Below, piece after piece: positions 26,764 through 35,520 of a DNA stretch of 64,000 nucleotides (within the stretch, counting starts at the first letter, position 1; each line of letters opens with the position of its first letter). Under the pieces are notes generated by a model that was not told where the DNA came from, did no database searches, and saw only the letters and a program-made list of their open reading frames with translations. The stretch comes from CAG-390 sp964579135. Its GTDB lineage: Bacteria; Bacillota; Clostridia; Oscillospirales; CAG-272. The translations under genes were made by a program, and so were the position numbers. The DNA is taken from NCBI GenBank assembly GCA_964579135.1, contig CAZOFD010000004.1, forward strand, positions 8,905 to 72,904, written 5' to 3'.

Positions 26764-26808
26764 ACGCAAGGCGCGTCTCTCGAGGTGTTTGAGAGACGCG
26801 CCTTGCGT
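26764..26808 (-). terminator. Terminator of asnA
   Basis: An 18-bp perfect stem (26764-26781 with 26791-26808) has a 9-base loop. On the minus strand it is followed by an AT-rich stretch with a T-run. It separates asnA from yetF. Confidence 0.88.
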
Positions 26809-26834
26809 TTTATTATTTCGTTTTATCGCTCGGT

Positions 26835-27839
26835 TTACAGAAGCGTTATGCCGTGCTCCCTGCAGGCGAGTTTCGTTTCGTCGGTCCAGCAGGAACACTG
26901 GACCTCGCCGATATGAGCTTTGCGCAAAAAGAACATACACATACGCGATTGCCCTATGCCGCCGCCGACAGTGTACGGCAGCTCGCCGCGAAGCAGCGCC
27001 GAGTGAAAGGGCAACGACGCGCGCTCAGGACAGCCTGCGGCAGCGAGTTGGCGCAAAAGCGCCGCCTCGTCGACCCTTATGCCCATACTCGAAAGCTCGA
27101 GCGGCATATCCAAAACGGGGTAGTAAACTATTATGTCGCCGTTAAGCATCCAGTCGTCGTAGTCGGGGGCTCTGCCGTCGTGGCGTTTCCCCGAGGCGAG
27201 CGGAGCACCTATCCCGGATATAAAGACCGCGCCGTACTTTTTCGCCGCGGCTTTTTCGCGTTCTTTCGGCGAAAGGGTGGGGTAACGATCCTCAAGCTCT
27301 TGCGAGGAAACGAATGTTATCTCCTCGGGTAGCAGCTTGTCTATAAAATTATAGTCGTCGGCGATGTAGTTTTCCGTTTGCTTCAGTGCGTCGTATATGT
27401 ATCTTACCGTTTTTTGCAGGTACGCTTCGTTTCTGTCCTCGCGAGCTATGACCTTTTCCCAATCCCACTGATCTACGAATATGGAGTGGACGTTGTCGGT
27501 CGTCTCGTCGCGCCGAATTGCGTTCATGTCGGTATACAGCCCCTCGCCGACGGAGAACCCGTACTTTGCAAGCGCCGTTCTTTTCCATTTTGCAAGCGAA
27601 TGTACGACGGAGTAACTTTTACCGTCCTCGCCGAGATCGAAAGAAACGGGGCGCTCCACACCGTTGAGGTCGTCGTTAAGTCCGCTGTCGGTGCCGACGA
27701 ACAGCGGCGCGCTGACGCGGCGCAGATTGAGCTGATTGGCAAGATCGTTTTGGAAAAAATCTTTAACTTTTTTTATTGCGATCTGGGTCTGCCGCACGGT
27801 AAGGTGCGAGCGATAGCCCTCGGGGATGAATATCGGCAT
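26835..27839 (-). CDS. asnA: Aspartate-ammonia ligase AsnA
   Basis: This ammonia-dependent asparagine synthetase of 334 residues converts aspartate, ATP and ammonia to asparagine. Class II aminoacyl-tRNA-synthetase-like motifs are visible: FDLGEDG, DQWDWEKVI and GGGIGQSR (motif 3, about residues 290-297). Length and N-terminus (IPEGYRSHLTVRQTQ) match the family. GGAG precedes the start. It is a single-gene unit with its own consensus promoter and terminator. The approximately 60-base leader is too short for a T-box. Confidence 0.95.
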   Translation of the reverse strand: MPIFIPEGYRSHLTVRQTQIAIKKVKDFFQNDLANQLNLRRVSAPLFVGTDSGLNDDLNGVERPVSFDLGEDGKSYSVVHSLAKWKRTALAKYGFSVGEGLYTDMNAIRRDETTDNVHSIFVDQWDWEKVIAREDRNEAYLQKTVRYIYDALKQTENYIADDYNFIDKLLPEEITFVSSQELEDRYPTLSPKEREKAAAKKYGAVFISGIGAPLASGKRHDGRAPDYDDWMLNGDIIVYYPVLDMPLELSSMGIRVDEAALLRQLAAAGCPERASLPFHSALLRGELPYTVGGGIGQSRMCMFFLRKAHIGEVQCSCWTDETKLACREHGITLL

Positions 27840-27904
27840 TTTTTCTCCGTTTCGCCGCGTTTTGCGGTTCTTTCGAAATTATTTGTCCGAAAAAAGACGT
27901 AACA

Positions 27905-27933
27905 ATTATATCATTTGGCGCGTTTTGTGTCAA
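27905..27933 (-). promoter_or_regulatory. Perfect consensus promoter for asnA
   Basis: On the minus strand, TTGACA (27933-27928), 17 bases, TATAAT (27910-27905). Confidence 0.87.
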
Positions 27934-28089
27934 GTACCGCTTTGGCATCTCGCAAATGCGCAAAATGCGCCGCCGCGCTTTGGAAAAACGTGCGTTGCGG
28001 AATGTTGCCGAACGGAGGCTTTTGCGGTGATTGCGGTTTTACGTCCGTTTTTGCCCGAAAAGATCGTTTGGCGCGATCGGTCGGCGCGT

Positions 28090-28500
28090 TTAGGATGATA
28101 ACGCCTGCCCGTCCCCTATATTATTGTCGCAGTCGCGCGATTTCGACTTTCCCGACGTTATATCGAAACTTACGTTTGCGAGAAAATGCAAAAGATCGTT
28201 TGAAGCGTCGGACAAAAGCACGGAGACCCAGTGCGTTTTGTTCATATGGTACGCGGGGTAAACGCCGTCCGACGTACCGAAAGACGCGGATATTTCCGGC
28301 GGCAATTTTAAGTTGACGACGTCGACGCAGCCGTCGGCGGACGGGACGAACTTTCGGCGCGGTACCCTCATTACGAGCGCATACCACTTGCGATTTTCGG
28401 GATGTCGCAACACGGCGGAGTCGGAGTCGTCGCCGAAAGGATAGTCGGGGGTTACGTCGTGGCAGGTGCGGCAATATTCAAAAAATTCCGATTTTGTCAT
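28090..28500 (-). CDS. MmcQ/YjbR family protein
   Basis: This small protein of 136 residues is in the MmcQ/YjbR family (double-wing fold of the CyaY type). Recognisable features are the family's WYALVMR, the NLKLPPE strand and PAYHMNKTHWVSVLL. A DNA-binding role has been suggested for the family but is not proven. The ATG ending at 28500 follows AAGGTG at 6 bases; the frame continues 20 codons upstream across the promoter. Single-gene unit. Confidence 0.85.
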   Translation of the reverse strand: MTKSEFFEYCRTCHDVTPDYPFGDDSDSAVLRHPENRKWYALVMRVPRRKFVPSADGCVDVVNLKLPPEISASFGTSDGVYPAYHMNKTHWVSVLLSDASNDLLHFLANVSFDITSGKSKSRDCDNNIGDGQALSS

Positions 28501-28531
28501 TTCATACACCTTTTTGTCGTATTTCGATTTC

Positions 28532-28560
28532 ATTATACAAAAAAGTAAGCGGAATTTCAA
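28532..28560 (-). promoter_or_regulatory. Promoter for yjbR
   Basis: On the minus strand, TTGAAA (28560-28555), 17 bases, TATAAT (28537-28532). Confidence 0.8.
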
Positions 28561-28733
28561 CGAAAATGCGAAATTTGCCGCAATTGTTTTCCGCGACGCG
28601 ACGGTGCGATCTTAGGTCGCGGCGGCAAAGCGGGAAAACGCGAGGGCTAACGCTCAATGTGAATTCGGCAAGTGCACGTCGGCGAGCGCACCTGTCGTTT
28701 GTCGGCGCGAGCAAGCATAAACCCTCGGCGGTA

Positions 28734-28762
28734 TTGACTTTGCTTTTGCGTTGTGGTATAAT
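28734..28762 (+). promoter_or_regulatory. Promoter for ruvC, extended -10
   Basis: TTGACT (28734-28739), 17 bases, TATAAT (28757-28762). A TG dinucleotide one base before the -10 (28754-28755) makes an extended -10. Confidence 0.82.
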
Positions 28763-28815
28763 TTTATATCAGTATACTCGGATAAGTGTTTGCTTTTATG
28801 GAGATTTTGCGATTT

Positions 28816-29319
28816 ATGATGATTTTGGGAATTGACCCGGGGCTTGCGACGATAGGCTGGGGAGTTATCGAAACGGACGGCACAAGGCATCGCGCCGTTG
28901 ATTACGGTGCGGTCGTCACTCCGCCCGGAATCCCCACGGAAAAGAGGCTTGTCGCGCTTTACGACGAGCTCGACGCGATAATGAAAAAATACAAGCCCGA
29001 AGCCGTTGCGATAGAGGAACTGTTTTTTAACACGAATATAACGACGGGCATAAGGGTGGCGGAAGCTCGCGGCGTGATACTTTTGTGCGCCGAGCGAAAC
29101 GGAGCGGATATTGCGGAATATACGCCGCTTCAGGTAAAGCAGTCGGTCGTAGGCTACGGCCGGGCGGACAAAAAGCAGGTCATCTCTATGATAACGCTGA
29201 TTTTGTCTCTCAAAAAGCCGCCGAAGCCCGACGATACGGCGGACGCTCTTGCGATAGCGGTCTGCCATGCGCACGCGACGCCATCGCGTATTGCAAAATA
29301 TTATAACGGACGGATCTGA
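28816..29319 (+). CDS. ruvC: Holliday junction resolvase RuvC
   Basis: This endonuclease of 167 residues resolves Holliday junctions with RuvAB. The catalytic acidic residues are present: IDPG near the start, IEELFF in the middle and DDTADALA at the end. The start is uncertain: ATG 28816 or 28819 matches the family start (MILGIDPGLAT), with GGAG 12 bases upstream; ATG 28798 and 28786 are earlier alternatives without a ribosome-binding site. ruvA and ruvB are not next to it. Confidence 0.92.
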   Translation: MMILGIDPGLATIGWGVIETDGTRHRAVDYGAVVTPPGIPTEKRLVALYDELDAIMKKYKPEAVAIEELFFNTNITTGIRVAEARGVILLCAERNGADIAEYTPLQVKQSVVGYGRADKKQVISMITLILSLKKPPKPDDTADALAIAVCHAHATPSRIAKYYNGRI

Positions 29320-29322
29320 AAA

Positions 29323-30195
29323 ATGTGGATAGCTGACAAATGGAACGATTATAAACTCTTGGACACGCTGAATGGCGAGAGGCTTGAAAAATGGGGCTCC
29401 TACGTGCTCGTACGCCCCGACCCGCAAGTCGTGTGGCACGGGGAAAAGAAACGGCGCGAATGGCACGCTGCCGACGGAGTGTACAGCCGCTCTTCCTCGG
29501 GCGGCGGCGCGTGGAGCGTAAACCGTCTGCCGCGCGAATGGAACGTGTCGTACGGGAAGCTGCGCTTCGTTTTGCGCCCGATGGGATTTAAGCATACGGG
29601 GCTTTTTCCCGAGCAAGCCGCTAACTGGGATTGGTTTTCCGAACTTATTTCGAACGCTGGGCGCGAGATACGCGTGCTTAATCTTTTCGCCTACACCGGA
29701 GGAGCCACCGTTGCGGCGGCGGCGGCGGGGGCGTCCGTTTGCCACGTTGACGCGGCAAAGGGTATGGTCGCGCAAGCGAAAGAGAACGCCGCGCTGTCCG
29801 GTCTGCGCGACGCGCACGTGCGATATATCGTCGACGACTGCAAAAAATTCGTGGAGCGCGAGTTGCGACGCGGGAACAGATACGAAGCGATAATAATGGA
29901 TCCGCCATCGTACGGTCGGGGACCCGGGGGCGAGGTGTGGAAGATAGAGGAATCGATAGACGAGCTGATAACCCTTGCCTCGGGGCTCCTCTCTGACGAC
30001 CCGCTGTTTTTTTTGGTGAACTCCTATACGACGGGGCTTTCGCCGCTTACGATGAAGTATATGATAGACAGGCGTATAACCGACAAGGTCGGCGGCAAGT
30101 GCGAGATCGGCGAGCTTGCGTTGCCCGTGGAGTCGACGGGCGGGCTTTTGCCTTGCGGCGCTTCGGCGAGATGGACCGCGCCGTCGGCAAGATAA
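29323..30195 (+). CDS. RlmI-like class I SAM-dependent rRNA methyltransferase
   Basis: This protein has 290 residues. The N-terminal third is beta-rich. A Rossmann methyltransferase domain follows, with VLNLFAYTGG (motif I), HVDAAKGMV (motif II) and the catalytic DPPSYGRG motif (IV) seen in RlmI/RlmK-type 23S rRNA cytosine-C5 methyltransferases. It lacks an N-terminal PUA domain. It starts 3 bases after the ruvC stop, so the two are coupled. The exact RNA target cannot be told from the sequence. Confidence 0.8.
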   Translation: MWIADKWNDYKLLDTLNGERLEKWGSYVLVRPDPQVVWHGEKKRREWHAADGVYSRSSSGGGAWSVNRLPREWNVSYGKLRFVLRPMGFKHTGLFPEQAANWDWFSELISNAGREIRVLNLFAYTGGATVAAAAAGASVCHVDAAKGMVAQAKENAALSGLRDAHVRYIVDDCKKFVERELRRGNRYEAIIMDPPSYGRGPGGEVWKIEESIDELITLASGLLSDDPLFFLVNSYTTGLSPLTMKYMIDRRITDKVGGKCEIGELALPVESTGGLLPCGASARWTAPSAR

Positions 30196-30211
30196 CGTCG
30201 GGGAGATTTTG

Positions 30212-31126
30212 ATGGAAAAATTTATCGAAGCCGTCGGACTCGAATATAATTATTCTTCCGACGAAGCGCAGACGACCTTGGGCGATCGCGACGACGAAAA
30301 AGCCGCCGGTGCAAACGAAAACTATGCCGTGCGCAATATAACGATAGACGTTGCAAAAGGCGAGTATATAGCGATAGTCGGACGAAACGGATCGGGGAAA
30401 TCGACGTTCGCTAAGATGCTGAATCTTGTCCTCGAACCGAGCGGCGGCACGCTTGTCGTCGACGGTCAAAAAATCGACGGAGATATCGACGACTGCGCTC
30501 TTACCGAGCTGCGCCGCAGGATAGGGATGGTCTTTCAAAACCCGGACAACCAACTCGTTGCGACCGTCGTGGAGGAGGACGTCGCTTTCGGTCCCGAGAA
30601 TCTCGGCGTGCCGTCGGCGGAGATACGCAAACGTGTGGACGAAGCGCTTGACGACGTCGGTATGCGCGAATACGCAAAGCACGAGCCGTCGCGCCTTTCC
30701 GGCGGGCAAAAGCAACGCGTTGCGATAGCGGGGATCCTCGCGATGAAACCGAGTTGCATAATATTCGACGAATCGACGGCAATGCTAGACCCCGTGGGCA
30801 GGCGAGAGGTCGTCGACGTTATGGAAAAACTCGTGCGCGAGGGAATAACGGTCATAAACATAACGCACCATATGAACGAGGCGGCGCGCGCCTCGCGCGT
30901 GATAGTTATAAACGGCGGCGAGGTCATCTCCGACGGAGATCCGCACGACGTTTTTGCCGATGCGGCGCTTCTGCGCGACGCAGGGCTCGAACTTCCGCAG
31001 TGTTCCGCGCTCGTGGCGGAACTGAACGCGCGCGGTGCAAACGTAAAAATGGGAATAACGCCCGAGGAATGTGCGGCTAATATAGCCGTCGCACTCGGAA
31101 AGGTCAAAAATGATCAAAGCAAATAA
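30212..31126 (+). CDS. ecfA1: ECF transporter ATPase EcfA1
   Basis: This is one of the two ATPases of the energy-coupling factor module that powers vitamin and metal uptake through exchangeable S components. It has 304 residues. Walker A is GRNGSGKST, the Q-loop VFQNPDNQ, the signature LSGGQKQRVAIAG and Walker B CIIFDESTAMLDP. An acidic insert of about 20 residues lies before the first core strand. ATG 30212 has GGGGAG upstream; an earlier frame from 30116 overlaps the preceding gene. The 3' end overlaps ecfA2 by 17 bases. Confidence 0.9.
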   Translation: MEKFIEAVGLEYNYSSDEAQTTLGDRDDEKAAGANENYAVRNITIDVAKGEYIAIVGRNGSGKSTFAKMLNLVLEPSGGTLVVDGQKIDGDIDDCALTELRRRIGMVFQNPDNQLVATVVEEDVAFGPENLGVPSAEIRKRVDEALDDVGMREYAKHEPSRLSGGQKQRVAIAGILAMKPSCIIFDESTAMLDPVGRREVVDVMEKLVREGITVINITHHMNEAARASRVIVINGGEVISDGDPHDVFADAALLRDAGLELPQCSALVAELNARGANVKMGITPEECAANIAVALGKVKNDQSK

Positions 31127-31988
31127 GATAGAACTGAAAAACGTATCTTTCGTATACGGAAAGAAGACTCCGTTTGAGATCGACGCGCTTAAAAACGTCA
31201 GTATGTCCGTGTCTTGCGGCGAGACCGTTGGGATCATCGGGCACACGGGCTCCGGCAAGTCGACGCTCGTGCGCCTGCTTAACGGGCTCGAGAGGCCCTC
31301 CGCGGGGCAAGTGCTTCTTGACGGCGAGGATATTTGGGCAAAACCCAAGGAGATAGGCAAGATCCGCTTTCGCGTGGGGCTTGTGATGCAGTATCCCGAA
31401 TATCAGCTATTCGAGGAGACGGTCGCGGCGGATATCGCCTACGGCCCGAAGAATATGGGGCTGGACGAAGACGAGGTGCGGCGTCGCGTTGCCGAATATT
31501 CCGCATTGGTCGGGCTCGGCGAGGAGGAACTCGCGAGGTCTCCGTTCGAGCTGTCGGGCGGACAAAAGCGACGCGCGGCAATCGCGGGCGTGATGGCAAT
31601 GCGCCCGGAGGTGCTCGTACTCGACGAGCCTGCGGCGGGGCTCGACCCGATCGGAAGAAAAACGATATTCGACGCGATAGAAAATTACAAAAAGTCCGAG
31701 GGCGCGACGGTTTTGATAGTTTCGCACAGTATGGAGGATATGGCTCTTCTTTGCGACAGCGTCGTCGTTATGTCCGGCGGAAGCGCGGTGCTTTGCGGCA
31801 CGGCTGACGAGGTCTTTTCCGCACCGGACGCATTGCGCGCGGTCGGGCTCGACGTTCCCGAGGTCACGCTGACGACGGATCTTCTTGCCGCTCTCGGATA
31901 TCCGACGGGCAAAACTCTTTATAAGGTCTCCGACGCAGTCGACGCCGTTTACGATCTGTTTTGCAAGGCAGAGGAGGATGCAAGATGA
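31110..31988 (+). CDS. ecfA2: ECF transporter ATPase EcfA2
   Basis: This is the second ATPase of the ECF module, 292 residues. Walker A is GHTGSGKST, the Q-loop VMQYPEYQLFEET is typical of EcfA2, the signature is LSGGQKRRAAIAG and Walker B is VLVLDEPAAGLDP, followed by the H-loop VSHSMEDMA. It overlaps ecfA1 at the start and ecfT at the end (ATGA). The heterodimer EcfA1-EcfA2 docks on EcfT. Confidence 0.92.
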   Translation: MIKANKIELKNVSFVYGKKTPFEIDALKNVSMSVSCGETVGIIGHTGSGKSTLVRLLNGLERPSAGQVLLDGEDIWAKPKEIGKIRFRVGLVMQYPEYQLFEETVAADIAYGPKNMGLDEDEVRRRVAEYSALVGLGEEELARSPFELSGGQKRRAAIAGVMAMRPEVLVLDEPAAGLDPIGRKTIFDAIENYKKSEGATVLIVSHSMEDMALLCDSVVVMSGGSAVLCGTADEVFSAPDALRAVGLDVPEVTLTTDLLAALGYPTGKTLYKVSDAVDAVYDLFCKAEEDAR

Positions 31989-32812
31989 AAAACGTGTCGA
32001 TAGGGCAATATTATCCCTCGGATTCGCGTGTGCACAGGCTCGACGGCAGGGTCAAACTTTTGCTTGCCGTGGCTTTTGCCGTTTGCACCTTTCTTTGCAA
32101 AACGGCGGCGTCGTTTGCTTTTCTGGCATTTGCCACCCTTGCGCTTATTGCCGTTTGTCGTATTCCGTTCGGTATCGTAATGCGTTCCGTACGCACCGTC
32201 GCTTTCATTATAGCGTTTACTTTTTTTCTCAATATGTTTTTTACGTCCGGAGCGGGCGAGCCGATATTTTCTTTTTGGATATTCAAACTTTATCCCGAGG
32301 GGATAATCAAGGCGCTGCTTATGTCCGTGCGTATCTTGTCGCTTATATTGGGCACGTCGCTCTTCGTTTCGTACACGACGACGCCGATAGAATTGACGGA
32401 TGCTCTCGAGGATCTTTTGAAGCCGCTTAAGGTGCTGCATTTTCCCGTGCACGAGTTCGCTATGATGATGTCCATTGCGCTGCGGTTTATTCCGACGCTC
32501 TCCGATGAGATAGACAGGATAATGACGGCGCAAAGGGCGCGGGGCGCGGATTTTTCGACGGGCTCTATCGTAAAGCGCATAAAGGCCCTCGTCCCCGTTA
32601 TAATCCCGCTCTTCGTATCCTCGTTCAGGCGTGCCGACGAACTGGCAACGGCTATGGAATGTCGCTGTTATCGCGGCGGAGAGGGGCGTACGAGGCTCAA
32701 CGTGCCCCGTTTCGGCGCGGCGGATCTTGTCGCCGCATTCGTTGCCGCGGTTTTTTGCGTTTCGCTCGTGCTGCTTAATCGCGTGCTCGTTTTGCCCGCG
32801 TATTCGATATGA
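31985..32812 (+). CDS. ecfT: ECF transporter transmembrane scaffold EcfT
   Basis: This integral membrane coupling protein of 275 residues has five to six helices and, in the cytosolic helices, the motif AQRARGA plus a second CRCYRG segment corresponding to the paired Ala-Arg-Gly motifs that contact the ATPases. GGAGGA lies before ATG 31985. The order ecfA1-ecfA2-ecfT-truA is the usual Firmicutes arrangement. No S component lies nearby, so this is a shared group II module. Confidence 0.92.
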   Translation: MKNVSIGQYYPSDSRVHRLDGRVKLLLAVAFAVCTFLCKTAASFAFLAFATLALIAVCRIPFGIVMRSVRTVAFIIAFTFFLNMFFTSGAGEPIFSFWIFKLYPEGIIKALLMSVRILSLILGTSLFVSYTTTPIELTDALEDLLKPLKVLHFPVHEFAMMMSIALRFIPTLSDEIDRIMTAQRARGADFSTGSIVKRIKALVPVIIPLFVSSFRRADELATAMECRCYRGGEGRTRLNVPRFGAADLVAAFVAAVFCVSLVLLNRVLVLPAYSI

Positions 32813-33567
32813 AACTCTTTTTAAAGATAAAATACGACGGCTCGCGTTACGGCGGATATCAGGTGCAAAAGAATGCCGTTACGGTGCAGCAAAAGCTGAA
32901 CGAAGCGACGCAAGATCTTTTCGGCTTCGATTGCGATATCGTCGGCTGTTCAAGGACCGATGCCGGCGTTCATGCCGAATGTTTTTGCCTGACCGTCGCG
33001 AAAAAGGGCGAGGACTCTCTTGTGTCGTCGTTGCCGTGCGAAAAAGTTCCGCGCGCGCTTAACGTGCGTTTGCCGAGCGATATCGCGGTATACGAGGCGA
33101 GGTGGGTAGGCGACGACTTTCACGCACGCTACGGGGTTCGCGAGAAGACGTACGTGTATAGGATCCTTAATTCTCCCGAGCGAGACCCGTTTTACGAAAA
33201 GCGGGCGTGGCACTGCCCGCGACCCATTTCGGAATCGGACGTTCGCGCTATGCGAGCGGCGGCGGTGGATATCGTCGGCAAACACGATTTTTCGGCGTTT
33301 ATGGCGTCGGGGTCGTCGGTCAAGAGTACGGTTCGCACCGTAACTCGGGTTGACGTTTTGCGTCGCGGAGATCTTATCGAGATTTACGTCGGTGCGGACG
33401 GATTTTTATATAATATGGTCCGCATAATAGCGGGGACGCTTCTCGACGTTGCGCGAGGGCGTATCCCCGAGGGGGCGATAGCGGAAATAATAGACTCGCG
33501 CGACAGGTCGCGCGCAGGTGTGACCGCTCCCGCCGAGGGACTTTATTTGTGGGACGTTAAATATTAA
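32809..33567 (+). CDS. truA: tRNA pseudouridine synthase A (TruA)
   Basis: This enzyme converts uridines 38-40 of the tRNA anticodon arm to pseudouridine. It has 252 residues. The catalytic motif is SRTDAGVHA (the common GRTDAGVHA with Ser for Gly), with the aspartate intact. The second-half motifs GKHDFSAFMASG and the FLYNMVRIIAGTL signature are present. ATG 32809 overlaps ecfT by four bases. Confidence 0.95.
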   Translation: MKLFLKIKYDGSRYGGYQVQKNAVTVQQKLNEATQDLFGFDCDIVGCSRTDAGVHAECFCLTVAKKGEDSLVSSLPCEKVPRALNVRLPSDIAVYEARWVGDDFHARYGVREKTYVYRILNSPERDPFYEKRAWHCPRPISESDVRAMRAAAVDIVGKHDFSAFMASGSSVKSTVRTVTRVDVLRRGDLIEIYVGADGFLYNMVRIIAGTLLDVARGRIPEGAIAEIIDSRDRSRAGVTAPAEGLYLWDVKY

Positions 33568-33578
33568 CGGAGGCGAAA

Positions 33579-34823
33579 GTGGCGATCTTCGGAAAAAGAA
33601 AAAAGCGCCCGTCGGATTTGACCGCGGCGAACTCAAACGAGCGTGTGGACGATATATTCGGTGCCTCGGGTGAATATAATGGGTTTTACGACAAAGTATC
33701 CGTCGCATATCGCGCGGCTGAACTTTTGCTGCTCGCAGCGCTGATATTTTACGTCGTTTTCGCTGCGATCGGCAACGCGGGAAGCATATCGTACGACAGC
33801 CTCGGGTACGTCGTTCGCAATTTTTCCGTAAAACTCGCTGAGAACGGGGCAAATGCGGACGGCATACTGTATAACCCCGACTCGGACGTGTCGTTCGCGT
33901 TTTTCGGCAAGGGTCTTGCGGTCGCGGGCTCGTCGGGGATCAATATTTTTTCGCCGACGGGTAGGCTTTTGTGCGACGGCTCGCACGGATATTCCACGCC
34001 GGTTCTCGCTTCGTCGGAAAAATATGCGCTCGTTTTCGACGGCGACGGCGAAGAGTATGCCGTTTACAACTCGTTTTCCGAGGTGTGGCGCGAAAATTCG
34101 GGCAAAAAGATATACGGAGCCGCCGTTTCCGACGACGGTTGGTACGCGCTTATCGTCGAAAGCGAGGAATATACGACTGCGGTCGAACTTTACGACAAAA
34201 ATTTCAGGCTTGTCAATCGCTTTTTGAAAAACGGTTACGTTACTGCCGTATCGCTCGACGACGATAAAGGCATAGCCGTGGCGACCGTAAGCGTAAACTC
34301 GAACGGGGAATACGAGACGGAGATAATGTTTTGCGAGTTCGGCAAAAGCGAGATTTCGGCGAAAACGATCGTGCGTGCGGGGCTGCCGCTTCGCATCTCT
34401 TTTGTCGACGGCGGCGTTTTGCTGCTGTGCGACGACGCTCTTCTTTCGTTTGCCGCGGATCTGTCGCTAAGGTCGAAATTTGATTTTGACGGCGGCAAGA
34501 TCTGCGATGCCGACGTTACGCGGCAAGGCGCCGCCGTCGTTCTCTCGACGAAAAACGCTGCCTCTTACCGTGCGCTCGTTTTTTCGCAGAGCGGCGATTG
34601 CGAGGCGGAGACGACGTTCTCGGGCGCAGTCTCATCGGTGGTTTACGGTGACGGAGCGGCTTATATAAACGAGCACGGCACGCTTTTGCGCGTCGGAGCG
34701 GACGGCGTTTGCGAGCATACGTCGTACGTGGACGAAAACGCGAAACTGCTTTATTGCGGCGGCGGGCGGCTTTACGTTTGCGCTTCTTCGTGCGCGCGTT
34801 CCGTCGTTTTCGAGACAAGATGA
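33579..34823 (+). CDS. DUF5711-like membrane-anchored protein with repeated beta segments
   Basis: This protein of 414 residues starts at GTG 33579 behind GGAGGCGAAA. A basic N-terminus and one membrane helix (about 47-66) precede a long extracytoplasmic region of repeated short beta motifs (for example AVSDDGWYALIV and FSPTGRLLC), suggesting a beta-propeller-like fold. It resembles clostridial DUF5711 proteins, of unknown function. It lies in an apparent operon between truA and the cvpA-like gene; the three genes are 11-15 bases apart. Confidence 0.6.
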   Translation: MAIFGKRKKRPSDLTAANSNERVDDIFGASGEYNGFYDKVSVAYRAAELLLLAALIFYVVFAAIGNAGSISYDSLGYVVRNFSVKLAENGANADGILYNPDSDVSFAFFGKGLAVAGSSGINIFSPTGRLLCDGSHGYSTPVLASSEKYALVFDGDGEEYAVYNSFSEVWRENSGKKIYGAAVSDDGWYALIVESEEYTTAVELYDKNFRLVNRFLKNGYVTAVSLDDDKGIAVATVSVNSNGEYETEIMFCEFGKSEISAKTIVRAGLPLRISFVDGGVLLLCDDALLSFAADLSLRSKFDFDGGKICDADVTRQGAAVVLSTKNAASYRALVFSQSGDCEAETTFSGAVSSVVYGDGAAYINEHGTLLRVGADGVCEHTSYVDENAKLLYCGGGRLYVCASSCARSVVFETR

Positions 34824-34838
34824 TCGGAGGAAGATAAC

Positions 34839-35495
34839 TTGAGATATTTGTTCGATTTGTTTCTCGCAGCCGTATTTGTCTTTACGGTGGTGCTGTGTGC
34901 AAAGCGAGGCTTTGCGAGATCCGTTTGGGGCTTTATAGCCGCGGTCGGCTCCGCCGTGTGTGCTTATCTTTTCGGCAAACCGCTCGGCGACCTGCTTTAT
35001 TCTTCGCTTGTCAACAATGCGCTTACGAAACGAGTGAGCGAGACTTTCGGTGCGGCTGTTACCGAGGGCGGAACGCTCGACGTCGCAAAGCTCCCCGAAT
35101 TTATCGCCGAGTGGGCGAGCCGCGCGGGCATTTCCCGCGACGTGCTTGCGTCGGAGGGCGAGATCGAAGCGATGTCGCAAACGATAGCGGCGCCGATAGC
35201 GTACGTCGTTTCCGCATTGCTCGGCTTTTTGACCGTGTTCGTTATAGCGAGGGTCGTCTTCGCCGTTGTGGGGCGTGCGGTGGATTTTGCGTTCACAAAG
35301 CTGCCCTTGATAAGGCAACTGAACGCAGTTCTCGGTGCGCTCGTCGGAGTGCTCAAGGGGCTTGTGTGGGTGTGGCTCATATGCCTTGCACTTGCCGTTA
35401 CCGCGAATATCGGCATTTTGCCGCAATGGCTTCTCGACTCGTACATAATGAAAATATTTTACTCTGTAATGCCGACCGTTTTTACGTCCTTATGA
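34839..35495 (+). CDS. CvpA family membrane protein
   Basis: This protein of 218 residues has four hydrophobic helices and the CvpA-like pattern with an N-terminal AKRGFARSVWGFI segment and GVLKGLVWVWLI near the end. CvpA proteins are linked to colicin production, biofilm and envelope stability, without a known biochemical activity. It starts at TTG 34839, chosen for the upstream GGAGGAAG. clpE-like follows 25 bases later. Confidence 0.75.
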   Translation: MRYLFDLFLAAVFVFTVVLCAKRGFARSVWGFIAAVGSAVCAYLFGKPLGDLLYSSLVNNALTKRVSETFGAAVTEGGTLDVAKLPEFIAEWASRAGISRDVLASEGEIEAMSQTIAAPIAYVVSALLGFLTVFVIARVVFAVVGRAVDFAFTKLPLIRQLNAVLGALVGVLKGLVWVWLICLALAVTANIGILPQWLLDSYIMKIFYSVMPTVFTSL

Positions 35496-35520
35496 GGCGC
35501 GGCATAAAAGGTGATTCGAT

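Larger units (their letters stand above)
28501..28815. other. Divergent intergenic region with two promoters
   Basis: About 315 bases between yjbR (minus) and ruvC (plus). It holds one promoter for each gene. The middle part (about 28561-28733) is GC-rich and I see no gene, repeat or strong hairpin in it. Confidence 0.6.

Noticed and set aside
27934..28089. Possible small gene between asnA and yjbR on the plus strand
   Set aside because: Composition is repetitive and Arg/Ala-rich in every frame, with no ribosome-binding site; it reads as a shadow.
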